A DNA stretch of 64,000 nt from Mucilaginibacter frigoritolerans. Lineage in GTDB: Bacteria > Bacteroidota > Bacteroidia > Sphingobacteriales > Sphingobacteriaceae. Location: NCBI RefSeq assembly GCF_007830615.1, contig NZ_VLLI01000007.1, positions 248,001-312,000 on the forward strand. Direction: 5' to 3'. This document shows, piece after piece, positions 1 to 9,019 of the stretch. Position 1 is the first letter of the stretch; the number at the start of each line of letters is the position of its first letter. The notes under the pieces are model-generated. The model was not told where the DNA came from, made no database searches, and saw only the letters and a list, made by a program, of their open reading frames with translations. The position numbers and the translations under genes are program-made.

Positions 1-2
1 TG

Positions 3-1037
3 AAAACGCACAACCCTTACGAGTACAAACGCCGCCATACTTATGAGGCTAATGCCTTTATTGGTGGGCACATGGTGCCAAGGGTGGTAATTGATCTTTC
101 AAAAAAGAACCTGAAAGACCCTGCTGTTTTGAATGATGCAGGTTACCTGTATTCGGCACTGCTGGATAAATACAACATGGCCGATCAGTCGGTTGATTTT
201 GTTTACCTGGCTGACGAACTACCTTCTTTTAATTTCCCCGGCAACCTTAAACAGCTTTATAATTACAAAACATGGCAAAAACTGGCGGATAAAACCATGT
301 GCCATCCGCTGTTTACCTTAGCAGAATATATTAATGCTGATGCAGACCGTTCATCTGCACTAAACCTGGTTTTAATAAAACCTGCTGATATAGAATCGGA
401 TGAATTTGGTGCCTTGCCTTTTAGCCAGTCGCTGGTATTTGTTTTAGAAACGGATGAACTACACGGCATGGCCGATCAGCGTCAATTCTTCTTCAAAATA
501 GAGGAGTTAGGCTTGGATGTTCCGGTTATCATCAAAAGAAGTTATTCTTTTGATGCAGAAGCTAATGTTTCGGCTATAACCAACTTGCAATTATATGCTG
601 CAACCGATCTTGGTGCTTTACTGGTTGATGGCTTTGGCGATGGGATATGGATAGATGTGCCAGAAATAGATACTAAAGCAATCACCTCTACTGCTTTTGG
701 TATTTTACAAGCTACCCGCTCGCGCATTTCCAAAACGGAATACATCAGCTGCCCAAGCTGCGGCCGTACCCTGTTTGATTTAATGGTAACCACCCAAATG
801 ATCCGCAGCCGAACCAGTCATTTAAAAGGACTCAAAATTGGCATCATGGGCTGTATAGTAAACGGCCCAGGCGAAATGGCTGATGCTGATTATGGTTACG
901 TAGGTTCGGGCACAGATAAGGTTACCCTTTATCGCGGCAAAGAAGCGGTAAAGAAAAACATTAACTCAACCAAAGCCCTTGATGAATTGATTAACATCAT
1001 CAAAGAAGATGGTAACTGGGTAGAGTTGGAGAATTAA
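3..1037 (+). CDS. ispG: IspG (GcpE), 4-hydroxy-3-methylbut-2-enyl diphosphate synthase, C-terminal part
   Basis: This is the 3' part of a gene whose start lies outside the window; the reading frame is open from base 3. IspG reduces methylerythritol cyclodiphosphate to HMBPP in the MEP isoprenoid pathway, using a [4Fe-4S] cluster. The cluster end of the enzyme is visible: a CPSCGR pair of cysteines and, about 40 residues later, GCIVNGPGE, which supplies the third cysteine and the glutamate ligand. The roughly 230 residues before that correspond to the extra central domain found in the long IspG form of Bacteroidota and plants, not in the short E. coli form. The stop codon overlaps the stop of the convergent next gene by three bases. 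Confidence 0.95.
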   Translation, partial: KTHNPYEYKRRHTYEANAFIGGHMVPRVVIDLSKKNLKDPAVLNDAGYLYSALLDKYNMADQSVDFVYLADELPSFNFPGNLKQLYNYKTWQKLADKTMCHPLFTLAEYINADADRSSALNLVLIKPADIESDEFGALPFSQSLVFVLETDELHGMADQRQFFFKIEELGLDVPVIIKRSYSFDAEANVSAITNLQLYAATDLGALLVDGFGDGIWIDVPEIDTKAITSTAFGILQATRSRISKTEYISCPSCGRTLFDLMVTTQMIRSRTSHLKGLKIGIMGCIVNGPGEMADADYGYVGSGTDKVTLYRGKEAVKKNINSTKALDELINIIKEDGNWVELEN

Positions 1038-1351
1038 TCGACCGGCGTAAACTCAGCAAACATATTGCTGCTCTCTGCTAAAGTATTGAGCGGTACGTAG
1101 TCACAAACTGCTGCATACTCACTCCACATTTGTAAAACCGCGGGGTTTGTGTGGGCATTTTGTATGGCTTCGTCGCTTAACCATTCAAAAACTTCAATAA
1201 TAGTACCGTCAGCAGTCTCTGCAATAACAGGCTCACGGTAGGTCACCAGCCCCTCATTTTTAAGGCGTGAAACATGTGTTTTGCTAAGCTCTTTTAAAGC
1301 CTGCTCCTTTCCCGGCTTGGGTTTGTAGGCTACTATAACAATACGGCCCAT
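1034..1351 (-). CDS. ABM-domain protein (putative quinol monooxygenase family)
   Basis: A 105-residue protein with the size and pattern of a single antibiotic-biosynthesis-monooxygenase (ABM) domain, a ferredoxin-like fold that usually dimerises. The start MGRIVIVAYKPKPGKEQ leads into the first strand, and the IIEVFEWLSDEA segment followed by a helix fits the fold. Such proteins oxidise quinols or degrade small aromatics, but many have no known substrate, so a specific reaction cannot be given. It converges on ispG with overlapping stop codons and is divergent from the pyruvate dehydrogenase gene. No signal peptide is visible, so it is probably cytoplasmic. Confidence 0.75.
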   Translation of the reverse strand: MGRIVIVAYKPKPGKEQALKELSKTHVSRLKNEGLVTYREPVIAETADGTIIEVFEWLSDEAIQNAHTNPAVLQMWSEYAAVCDYVPLNTLAESSNMFAEFTPVD

Positions 1352-1426
1352 AATTTTTTTATGCCAATTTACAATTTTTAAAACTCTTATGCCAGTTAAT
1401 TGGTTTGGCTATAAAACAGTTTCATT

Positions 1427-3163
1427 ATGGCAAAAAGTGTGGCCGACCAATTGGTAGCAATGCTGGTTAAAGCGGGAATAAAAAGAATTTATGCCGTTAC
1501 CGGCGACAGTTTAAATAATGTAAACGATGCAGTACGCCGCGAAGGCAGTATACAATGGGTACACGTTCGCCATGAGGAGGTTGGGGCATACGCCGCCGGG
1601 GCCGAAGCACAGTTAAACGGCATAGCCTGTTGTGCGGGTAGCAGCGGTCCGGGCCATGTACATTTAATAAATGGATTGTATGATGCTCACCGTTCAGGTG
1701 CGCCGGTTATAGCCATTGCCTCAACCGTACCCAGCTTTGAATTTGGCTCCGAATATTTTCAGGAAACCAATACCATTAAGTTGTTTGACGATTGCAGTTA
1801 TTACAACCAGATTGCTACTACACCCAAACAGTTGCCCCGTATGGTGCAGGCGGCTATTCAAACTGCTATTCATCGTAAAGGCGTATCGGTTGTTGGCTTG
1901 CCTGGCGATTTAACCGGAATGGATGCCGAAGATATCACCACCTCCGAGCAGGTTTTTAAAAATACTGCCGAAATAAAACCATCAGTAACGGATTTAAAAG
2001 AACTGGCTGATTTGATTAATCAGCATTATAAAATCACCATATTTTGTGGTATAGGTGCCGCCGAAGCACATGATGAAGTGGTTGAGTTATCTCAAAAGAT
2101 AAAAGCAACTGTGGGCTATTCTTTTCGTGCCAAAATGGATATCCAGTATGATAATCCAAATGAAATTGGTATGACAGGACTTTTGGGATTACCCGCCGCT
2201 TACCATAGCATGCACGAATCAACCCTGCTGATTCTGTTGGGTACCGATTTTCCGTACACACCGTTTATGCCAACCAACTGCAAAATAGTGCAGGTTGATA
2301 TTAAGCCGGAGCGCCTTGGCCGCAGGGCAAAGGTTGATGTGGGTTTATGCGGATCAGTAAAGGACACCTTAACCGCTCTGCTCCCCCTAATTAAACAAAA
2401 AACCGATGCCAGTTTTTTAAAGGCCCAGTTAAAGATTTATGATGAAGTAAAGCAAAAGATGCACACCTATGTGGAAGACAGCGGCAATAAAGAAATGATT
2501 CACCCCGAATATGTGGCCAGCCAGATAAATGAGTTAGCTAAAGATGATGCCATATTCACCGTTGATACCGGTATGTGCTGCGTTTGGGGTTCCCGTTATA
2601 TTACGGCTACAGGCAAACGTAAAATGCTGGGGTCATTTAATCATGGCTCCATGGCTAATGCTATGCCGCAGGCTATCGGCGCGGCTTTGGCCTTCCCTGG
2701 CAGGCAGGTGATTGCTTTTTGTGGCGATGGCGGCTTATCCATGTTGTTGGGCGACCTGGCAACCATAACTCAATACAAACTTCCGATAAAAATAATTGTG
2801 TTTAATAACCGCTCACTAGGGATGGTAAAGCTGGAAATGGAAGTTGCCGGCCTGCCCGACTGGCAAACAGATATGCAAAACCCCGATTTCGCACTGGTGG
2901 CTAAAGCCATGGGAATGCAAGGCATCACTATAACCGATCCGGATGATGTGGTGCAGGCATTGAAAGAAGCTTTTATGTTTAACGGCCCTGCTTTAGTGAA
3001 CATTATGACTGATCCTAATGCCCTGGCTATGCCACCTAAAATTGAGTTTGAACAGGTAAAAGGAATGGCCCTGTCCATGACCAAATTGATACTCAATGGC
3101 CGTATGGACGAGGTGTTGGATACCGTAAAAGCTAATTACAAGCACCTAAAAGATCTGGTATAA
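1427..3163 (+). CDS. poxB: Pyruvate dehydrogenase (quinone) / pyruvate oxidase, ThDP-dependent
   Basis: A 578-residue thiamine-diphosphate enzyme of the PoxB type, which decarboxylates pyruvate to acetate and CO2 and passes electrons via FAD to quinone at the membrane. The order is PYR domain, central FAD-binding domain, PP domain. The catalytic glutamate lies in VRHEEVGAYAAGAEAQ near residue 50, and the ThDP/Mg motif GDGGLSMLLGDL with the downstream NN lies near residues 435-465. The length matches PoxB (about 570), and the C-terminal tail after residue 530 is where PoxB binds lipid. Acetolactate synthase and other ThDP oxidases are close relatives; the N-terminal sequence favours PoxB. It is a single-gene unit flanked by genes on the opposite strand. 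Confidence 0.9.
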   Translation: MAKSVADQLVAMLVKAGIKRIYAVTGDSLNNVNDAVRREGSIQWVHVRHEEVGAYAAGAEAQLNGIACCAGSSGPGHVHLINGLYDAHRSGAPVIAIASTVPSFEFGSEYFQETNTIKLFDDCSYYNQIATTPKQLPRMVQAAIQTAIHRKGVSVVGLPGDLTGMDAEDITTSEQVFKNTAEIKPSVTDLKELADLINQHYKITIFCGIGAAEAHDEVVELSQKIKATVGYSFRAKMDIQYDNPNEIGMTGLLGLPAAYHSMHESTLLILLGTDFPYTPFMPTNCKIVQVDIKPERLGRRAKVDVGLCGSVKDTLTALLPLIKQKTDASFLKAQLKIYDEVKQKMHTYVEDSGNKEMIHPEYVASQINELAKDDAIFTVDTGMCCVWGSRYITATGKRKMLGSFNHGSMANAMPQAIGAALAFPGRQVIAFCGDGGLSMLLGDLATITQYKLPIKIIVFNNRSLGMVKLEMEVAGLPDWQTDMQNPDFALVAKAMGMQGITITDPDDVVQALKEAFMFNGPALVNIMTDPNALAMPPKIEFEQVKGMALSMTKLILNGRMDEVLDTVKANYKHLKDLV

Positions 3164-3210
3164 TCTATAAGCATTTGAACAGGGAATATTAAGGAGGCTG
3201 GGCCATTATT

Positions 3211-4209
3211 TTAATACTCCAGCCACTTATTTAATTTAAGATTGATTTTATCTCCCTCTTTATATTTACCAAACTGGTCATTCAGCACGCGTATGGTTAT
3301 GCCTTTGTTTGCCAATAGCAAATCTTCATAGCAACCTTTAAACAGTACCTGTTTCACTTCCCAGTCTTTATGTGTCCAGCTTTTAGTGGTTTCTATCCAC
3401 TCAGGGTAAATCACCACATGATCTGATTTTGTTTTCAGGCCGATGGTTCTGGCTTCCCCATTTGTTAAAACGGTACAGTTGGTAAGCAGTTTGGCGGTGT
3501 ACAGGTTTTTAGGCTGCTGATAGAGCGTTTTAGGCTCGCCTGCTTCTAAGATCCTGCCTTCTTTCAATACAATAAGTTCATCAGCCATGGAAAGCACTTC
3601 GGCCGGGTCATGTGATACAATAATTACCGTTAAGCCGGTATCTTTTACTATCTGCCTGATATCCTGCTGCAAACCTTCCCTAAACGAAGTATCTACCTGG
3701 TTAAAAGGTTCATCGAGCAATAAAATTTCCGGGTTTACAATAATAGCGCGGGCTATGGCCACCCTTTGCCTTTCGCCACCGCTTAAATTAGCCACCTGCT
3801 TATCAGCCATGCTGGTCATTTTAAGCTGATGCATTATTTTTTCGGTTTTCTCCTGCTTCGCTTTCAGATCGGTATGGGGTAGCATTATGGCAATATTGTC
3901 CCATACCTTTGCATACAAGTTTAAATCATCGGTTTGCTGGGTAACCATTTTCATGGCATCATGGCCAGGTATCAGTTTTTCTGCCGGGCCCCAAATGCGT
4001 TCGCCTCTAAACTTTACCTCGCCCGTATCCGGCGATAGCAAGCCATAAAGCAATTTGAGTAAAGTGCTTTTCCCGCTGCCGCTTTCGCCTATTATGGCGG
4101 TTATTTTGCCGCGATTTATGGTAACATCTGTTTCTTTAACGCCCGAGTTCTGTGCGCCTGGATAGATTTTACTTATTGAAATTGCCTGTAAAAAAGGTGT
4201 ACTTGTCAT
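3211..4209 (-). CDS. ABC transporter ATP-binding protein (PotA/CysA-like), orphan
   Basis: A 332-residue ABC ATPase. Walker A is GESGSGKST, the signature is LSGGERQRVAIARAI, Walker B is EILLLDEPFNQVD, and a switch histidine lies in VIIVSHDPAE. About 100 residues follow the nucleotide-binding domain and resemble the TOBE-type regulatory extension of PotA/MalK-like importers. The ATG at 4209 was chosen because a TATCTTTG promoter box at 4223-4216 would cover the more upstream TTG. No permease or binding protein lies nearby, so substrate and partners are unknown; it must pair with membrane subunits encoded elsewhere or act outside transport. Confidence 0.85.
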   Translation of the reverse strand: MTSTPFLQAISISKIYPGAQNSGVKETDVTINRGKITAIIGESGSGKSTLLKLLYGLLSPDTGEVKFRGERIWGPAEKLIPGHDAMKMVTQQTDDLNLYAKVWDNIAIMLPHTDLKAKQEKTEKIMHQLKMTSMADKQVANLSGGERQRVAIARAIIVNPEILLLDEPFNQVDTSFREGLQQDIRQIVKDTGLTVIIVSHDPAEVLSMADELIVLKEGRILEAGEPKTLYQQPKNLYTAKLLTNCTVLTNGEARTIGLKTKSDHVVIYPEWIETTKSWTHKDWEVKQVLFKGCYEDLLLANKGITIRVLNDQFGKYKEGDKINLKLNKWLEY

Positions 4210-4215
4210 CAATGG

Positions 4216-4223
4216 CAAAGATA
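4216..4223 (-). promoter_or_regulatory. -7 promoter box, possible leaderless start
   Basis: Reading the minus strand, TATCTTTG is followed by six bases and then the ATG of the ABC ATPase. This matches the Bacteroidota -7 consensus TAnnTTTG. The predicted transcript would start at or just before the start codon. Confidence 0.6.
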
Positions 4224-4426
4224 TTGTAAATTTGCATCGTTTTGTTCAGATTGTGATCGGCACAAGCCATTTCATAGCAGCAATTTGCTTCTGAATAATT
4301 ATTTTTATGTTTTTTAACAACTACGTGATAATAGACGCAAGGTTTCAAAAAGCTTTACATTTTTGTTGATAACCTGTGCTTGAAATTCCACTCAATTCTA
4401 CTCAACTTCGCAATCCAAATTTGTTT

Positions 4427-6706
4427 ATGATCAATCACGATAAAAAAATAGCTACCGAGCTTTCCATTACCGAGAAGCAGGTTAGCGCAACAGTTGCTTT
4501 GCTTGATGAAGGTGCCACCGTTCCGTTCATATCCCGCTACCGTAAAGAAGTTACCGGCACCCTTGATGAGGTACAGGTAACTACCATACGCGACAGGGTG
4601 CAGCAACTGCGTGACCTGGATAAACGCCGTGAAGCTATCCTGAAATCGCTAACCGATATGGGCAAACTAACGCCCGAACTGGAAAAGGCTATAAACGAAG
4701 CCGAAACAATGGTATTGCTGGAAGATATTTACCTTCCATATCGCCCTAAAAGAAAAACCCGTGCTACCACTGCCCGCGAAAAAGGTTTACAGCCTTTGGC
4801 CGATTTGCTGCTGGAGCAAAAACGAATAGATGTAGAACTGGAAGCCACCAAATTTATTGATGAAGAAAAAGGCGTTAAAAGTTTGGAAGAGGCTTTGGGC
4901 GGTGCCAGGGATATTATTGCTGAGTTTATAAGCGAAAATGCTGAGGTACGCACCCAAATGCGTAGCCTGTTTATAGAAAAAGGTATTTTCCAATCAAAAG
5001 TGGTTGAAGGTAAAGAAGATGCAGGTATTAAATACAAAGATTACTTTGATTGGTCGGAATCGGTTAAAACGGCACCATCGCACCGTGTTTTGGCTATGCG
5101 CCGTGGCGAAAAGGAAGAAATTTTATGGCTCGATCTGAAGCCTGAAGAAGATGAAGCAATTGAATTGCTGGAGAAAGCTTTTGTAGTTGGCAACAACCCG
5201 AGTGCCGACCAGGTAAAGCAAGCTATAACCGATGGTTACAAACGCCTGCTGAAACCATCGATGGAAACAGAGGTACGCCTGTTTACTAAAAAGAATGCCG
5301 ACGAAGAGGCTATCCGCGTATTTGCTGAAAATGCCCGCCAGTTATTGTTAGGTGCTCCGCTTGGTCAGAAACGTACCATGGCTATTGACCCCGGTTTCCG
5401 TACTGGCTGCAAAGTGGTTTGTTTGGATGAGCAAGGGCAGCTGCTGGAATACACGGCCATTTTCCCGCATACCGGTGCCGGACAAGCCAAAGAAGCAGAG
5501 AAAACTACCAAACATCTTTTTGAAAGATATAATATTGAGGCTATTGCTATTGGTAATGGTACCGCTGGCCGCGAAACAGAAGTGTTTGTACGTAACCTTA
5601 ACCTGCCAAACGTAGCCATTATGATGGTTAATGAAAGCGGTGCATCCATCTACTCAGCATCAGAAGTTGCCCGTGAGGAGTTCCCGGATAAAGACGTTAC
5701 CGTACGTGGTGCAGTATCTATCGGCAGAAGACTGATGGATCCATTGGCTGAGCTGGTAAAAATCGATCCAAAATCAATAGGCGTTGGTCAGTATCAGCAC
5801 GATGTGGATCAGAATAAGTTACAAACCTCATTGGATGATACCGTAATGAGCTGCGTAAACGCAGTAGGTGTGGAGCTGAACACGGCATCAAAACAAATAT
5901 TGGCCTATGTATCCGGTTTAGGGCCGCAACTGGCACAAAACATTGTGGAGTACCGCAACCAAAATGGTGCCTTTAAACGCCGCGATCAGTTAAAGAAAGT
6001 GCCTCGTTTGGGCGATAAAGCTTTTGAGCAGGCGGCAGGCTTCCTGCGCATCCATCATGCCGAAAATCCGCTGGATACCAGCGCTGTGCACCCGGAGCGT
6101 TATCCTTTGGTGGAGCAAATGGCAAGTGACCTTAAATGCTCTGTAAAAGAGTTAATGAGCGATGATAAGCTGCGTAAAAGCATCCCCTTACTAAAATACA
6201 CCTCAGACACTGTAGGACTACCTACCCTGAACGATATTATGGCCGAGCTGGCTAAACCCGGTCGTGATCCGCGTGAGCAATTTGAGGCCTTTAGCTTTAC
6301 CGATGGCGTAAATGCTATTACCGATTTAAAGGTAGGCATGAAGCTGCCCGGCATTGTAACCAATATTACCAACTTTGGCGCTTTTGTTGATATCGGCGTT
6401 CACCAGGATGGATTGGTGCACCTGAGCCAGATCACCAACCGCTTTATTAAGGATGCTAATGAGGTATTAAAGGTTCATCAAAAGGTTGAAGTAACGGTGA
6501 CCGATGTGGATGTTAACCGCAAACGTATTGCCCTATCCATGAAAGATGGCGACAAAAGTACCGCACCTGCTGAAAGAAGAACCGACGACCGCAGGCCGCA
6601 AAACAATAACAACAACCGCCCGGCCAACAATAACCGCAAGCCAGAGCCGCAGCATGAAACTGATATTGCCATTAAACTGGCCGCGCTGAAAGATAAATTC
6701 AGATAG
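4427..6706 (+). CDS. tex: Tex family RNA-binding transcription accessory protein
   Basis: A Tex homologue of 759 residues, a normal family length. The domain order is typical: helical N-terminal region, YqgF/RNase H-like domain starting with TMAIDPGFRTGCK near residue 315, helix-hairpin-helix DNA-binding region near 490-560, and an S1 RNA-binding domain near 630-705 with VTNITNFGAFVDIGVHQDGL. An Asn/Arg-rich tail follows. Tex binds nucleic acid and is linked to transcription and RNA turnover; its exact role varies among species. The ATG at 4427 (MINHDKK) fits the family start better than an upstream GTG at 4376, which would add 17 unrelated residues. Confidence 0.93.
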   Translation: MINHDKKIATELSITEKQVSATVALLDEGATVPFISRYRKEVTGTLDEVQVTTIRDRVQQLRDLDKRREAILKSLTDMGKLTPELEKAINEAETMVLLEDIYLPYRPKRKTRATTAREKGLQPLADLLLEQKRIDVELEATKFIDEEKGVKSLEEALGGARDIIAEFISENAEVRTQMRSLFIEKGIFQSKVVEGKEDAGIKYKDYFDWSESVKTAPSHRVLAMRRGEKEEILWLDLKPEEDEAIELLEKAFVVGNNPSADQVKQAITDGYKRLLKPSMETEVRLFTKKNADEEAIRVFAENARQLLLGAPLGQKRTMAIDPGFRTGCKVVCLDEQGQLLEYTAIFPHTGAGQAKEAEKTTKHLFERYNIEAIAIGNGTAGRETEVFVRNLNLPNVAIMMVNESGASIYSASEVAREEFPDKDVTVRGAVSIGRRLMDPLAELVKIDPKSIGVGQYQHDVDQNKLQTSLDDTVMSCVNAVGVELNTASKQILAYVSGLGPQLAQNIVEYRNQNGAFKRRDQLKKVPRLGDKAFEQAAGFLRIHHAENPLDTSAVHPERYPLVEQMASDLKCSVKELMSDDKLRKSIPLLKYTSDTVGLPTLNDIMAELAKPGRDPREQFEAFSFTDGVNAITDLKVGMKLPGIVTNITNFGAFVDIGVHQDGLVHLSQITNRFIKDANEVLKVHQKVEVTVTDVDVNRKRIALSMKDGDKSTAPAERRTDDRRPQNNNNNRPANNNRKPEPQHETDIAIKLAALKDKFR

Positions 6707-6739
6707 GAATATCCTATTCCATATTCTCCTATTACTTAC

Positions 6740-6779
6740 AGAAGATCCCTTTGTCATCCCGATGAAAGAGGGATCTTCT
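6740..6779. repeat. Intergenic palindromic repeat, 11-bp stem
   Basis: AGAAGATCCCT at 6740-6750 is perfectly complementary to AGGGATCTTCT at 6769-6779 around an 18-base loop. The flanking text to about 6850 (a GTTTCACTTCGTTCAACATGAC phrase) has the look of the short dispersed repeats common between genes in Sphingobacteriaceae. It lies between the convergent tex and DUF1080 genes and could also help end transcription, although no T-tract follows. Confidence 0.55.
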
Positions 6780-6858
6780 TCATTAGATAGGTATGCAGCA
6801 GACTTATTCAGCGAAGAAGATGTTTCACTTCGTTCAACATGACAAAAGAGAAATACAT

Positions 6859-7725
6859 TTATTTAAAATACGCTGCATATTCCGCAGGTATAGCGTTGAT
6901 GGGTTTTATTTCGATTTGCCTGTAGTAAACTTCGGCGGCTTCACTCTGGATCTGAATTTTGCCTTCAACCAGGGGTTTGGCTTCGTTGCCCACCATGTAA
7001 CGGCTGTTTGATAGCGCCATAACTACCTTGCCATTTACTATGCGGATGCTTTTATCACCATAGGTAATCAACTCAATATCGTTCCAGCCGTTCTTGTTTT
7101 CGGCATCTTCGCCGGCGTGGCAAAAGTTACCGTTGCCGGTGCCTGAACCAAAAGCCATCAGGGTGCCGTTTTTATCAAAGTAATAGTTGTTGCCGTCTTT
7201 TCTTGCCTTTATATCTGATCGTGAACTGGCTTGCGACCAGTAATCGCCCATGCCTTTTTCAGTAACCTGAAACTCCTGCGACAGCATCCAGGTGCGCCAG
7301 TATTCAACACCACAAGGCCCCTGCGAATGGTACAATACGCCTGAATCTTTATCTTCATTTAAACGGGGCGTGTATTTCTTGGTACCCCATTTCATTTTCA
7401 GCTTCAAATCGTAATTTTTAAAGCTTTCTTTGGTGAATACACAGCCGTAAATATCGCCATCAATTTTTAGCACAGGGTCGCCATCCAGCATAATTACAGA
7501 AAACACATGGTCTTTATTAATGTTGTAACCAATTGGTTTAAGGTCATTTCCGTCAGCATCTTTCGGTGCTACGCCTTTATACCCTTCCGGGAATTTAAAA
7601 CTCTGATAAATTTCCCATTTCGATAAGGTTTTGTCCAGCAAAGGCGTCCATTCATTATCTGGCTGAAAAGACGTACACACTACGAAGATTAATGCTATAA
7701 AAGCAGTTGTAAACAATGATTTCAT
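6859..7725 (-). CDS. Exported DUF1080 (3-keto-disaccharide hydrolase-like) protein
   Basis: A 288-residue secreted protein. The start at 7725 gives a short positively charged end and a hydrophobic stretch (MKSLFTTAFIALIFVVCTS) typical of a signal peptide; an upstream in-frame start would add 14 residues. A cysteine sits near the end of the hydrophobic segment but the preceding VV is a poor lipobox. The remainder shows the DUF1080 concanavalin-like sandwich: a WTPLLDKTLSKWE opening, DSGVLYHS, WNDIELITYGD and a closing VYYRQIEIKP strand. Members of this family act on glycans, including 3-keto sugars, outside the cytoplasm. The substrate here is not known. Confidence 0.85.
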   Translation of the reverse strand: MKSLFTTAFIALIFVVCTSFQPDNEWTPLLDKTLSKWEIYQSFKFPEGYKGVAPKDADGNDLKPIGYNINKDHVFSVIMLDGDPVLKIDGDIYGCVFTKESFKNYDLKLKMKWGTKKYTPRLNEDKDSGVLYHSQGPCGVEYWRTWMLSQEFQVTEKGMGDYWSQASSRSDIKARKDGNNYYFDKNGTLMAFGSGTGNGNFCHAGEDAENKNGWNDIELITYGDKSIRIVNGKVVMALSNSRYMVGNEAKPLVEGKIQIQSEAAEVYYRQIEIKPINAIPAEYAAYFK

Positions 7726-7819
7726 GAGTACTAATTTCAGTAATTTTAATGGATAGCATGACAACAAACCTGTTAGTTAGTACTAATAATAAAGTTAGCT
7801 AAAACATTATCTCGCCAAT

Positions 7820-7932
7820 CGTCATTGCGAAGTACGAAGCAATCTCTATGCTATGCAGATCGGCAATGCAGGTCTGTTACTTTTCTCTTCGCCCTGTACA
7901 GTTTAGAGATTGCTTCGTACTTCGCAATGACG
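7820..7932. repeat. Large perfect inverted repeat, 29-bp arms
   Basis: Bases 7820-7848 and 7904-7932 are exact reverse complements over 29 bp, separated by 55 bases. The arm begins CGTCATTGCGAAG and contains CGAAGCAATCTCT. A similar CGTCATTGCGA...GAAGCAATCTC phrase is a familiar dispersed palindrome in this family (recalled, not searched). It lies between two minus-strand genes. No transposase is present, so it looks like a non-autonomous or REP-like element. Confidence 0.8.
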
Positions 7933-7948
7933 CTTATAATATTTGATA

Positions 7949-8965
7949 TTATGGTATCAGCGTAAGTCCCAAACCTGCTTCATTATTCAATACCCATTTA
8001 CCATCTACAAATTCCGGTAACAGGTAGGGGTTATTGCTGGTTAAAAACGGACCATCCAGATCGGCCCAGTCGCATTGCGGGGCTAGGGCAGCAGCGGCAA
8101 GGGTGGCACAGCTGGTTTCGCTCATGCAGCCTATCATTACCTTTAAATCCAGCTCACGGGCTTTGAGCATCATCTGGTGGGCTTCATACATCCCGGCAGA
8201 TTTCATCAGCTTAATGTTGATGCCATGATACACCCCTTTGGCTTTGGCCACATCGGGTAATCGCTGTACCGATTCATCGCCAATAATAGGTATGGGGCTG
8301 CGTTCGGTGAGCCAGGCGTTGCTATCAGGGTCAGTTTTTAACATGGGTTGCTCTATCAACAGTACGCCCTGTTCATATAGCCAGTGGGTCATGTCCAAGC
8401 TTTGTTGCAGATCTGTCCAGCCCTGGTTGGCATCTACAAACAGCGGCAAATCAGTTACGGTACGGATAGTGTTGATCAAATCTTTATCGCTATCCCGGCC
8501 AAGCTTCACTTTTATAATTTTACAATCGGGGTTTTCTTTTACTTTTTGGATGATCACTTCGTGCGTATCAATGCCAATGGTAAAGCTGGTTAAAGGCATT
8601 TTAGCAGGATCGCTACCCAATATTTGCCAGCAGGGCTTTTGCTGCAGTTTACCTTCCAGATCGTGCAGGGCAATATCAATCCCGGCTTTTATAGCCGGAT
8701 TACCGGGAGCAATGCTATCCAGGTAGGCCATAATCTCTTCAAAATTAAAGGGATATTTAAACTGCCGGGCATCAACCTTATTTAAAAAAGTGGTGGCACT
8801 TTCATAGCTTTCGCCCATGTAGGGCACCATAGATGCTTCGCCATAACCGGTATATCCTTCATGCTCAATCTGTATCAGCATTACAGGGGTAGAGGTGCGC
8901 GAAAACTTCGCAATGGTAAAAGTGTGCCTGAGCAGCAGTTCGAAGGGTTGGAAAGTCAGTATCAT
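7949..8965 (-). CDS. Dipeptide epimerase (L-Ala-D/L-Glu type), enolase superfamily
   Basis: A 338-residue member of the muconate-lactonising/mandelate racemase group. The catalytic KxK is seen in IIKVKLG, metal ligands in FVDANQGW, LLIEQPM and IIGDES, the second-side lysine in NIKLMKSAGM, and the DxD motif typical of dipeptide epimerases in CDWADLDGP near the C-terminus. Such enzymes epimerise L-Ala-D-Glu from murein to L-Ala-L-Glu for recycling. The start at 8965 puts a TAGCTTTG promoter box 8 bases upstream and gives the normal family beginning; a longer reading would start inside the divergent gene's promoter. The exact dipeptide specificity is inferred. Confidence 0.87.
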   Translation of the reverse strand: MILTFQPFELLLRHTFTIAKFSRTSTPVMLIQIEHEGYTGYGEASMVPYMGESYESATTFLNKVDARQFKYPFNFEEIMAYLDSIAPGNPAIKAGIDIALHDLEGKLQQKPCWQILGSDPAKMPLTSFTIGIDTHEVIIQKVKENPDCKIIKVKLGRDSDKDLINTIRTVTDLPLFVDANQGWTDLQQSLDMTHWLYEQGVLLIEQPMLKTDPDSNAWLTERSPIPIIGDESVQRLPDVAKAKGVYHGINIKLMKSAGMYEAHQMMLKARELDLKVMIGCMSETSCATLAAAALAPQCDWADLDGPFLTSNNPYLLPEFVDGKWVLNNEAGLGLTLIP

Positions 8966-8973
8966 GTTAAATT

Positions 8974-9014
8974 CAAAGCTAAAATTTTCTTGCCGGATTT
9001 GATGCTTATCTTTG
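8974..9014. promoter_or_regulatory. Divergent pair of -7 boxes
   Basis: A minus-strand TAGCTTTG (8981-8974) serves the epimerase and a plus-strand TATCTTTG (9007-9014) serves the 329-residue protein. Only 25 bases separate the boxes, so the two promoters must overlap and their polymerases could compete. Confidence 0.55.
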
Positions 9015-9019
9015 CGCCC

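Noticed and set aside
263..793. Antisense reading frames within ispG and many similar frames elsewhere
   Set aside because: They mirror strongly coding regions on the other strand, with no family match or promoter.
1427..3163. Acetolactate synthase (IlvB)
   Set aside because: The N-terminal region and overall motif set fit PoxB better, and no ilvN or other branched-chain genes are nearby.
4376..4426. Upstream GTG start for Tex
   Set aside because: The extra 17 residues do not look like the Tex N-terminus, while the ATG at 4427 gives the usual family start.
7820..7932. Insertion sequence remnant
   Set aside because: The inverted arms are 55 bases apart with no transposase fragment between; a REP-like palindrome fits better.
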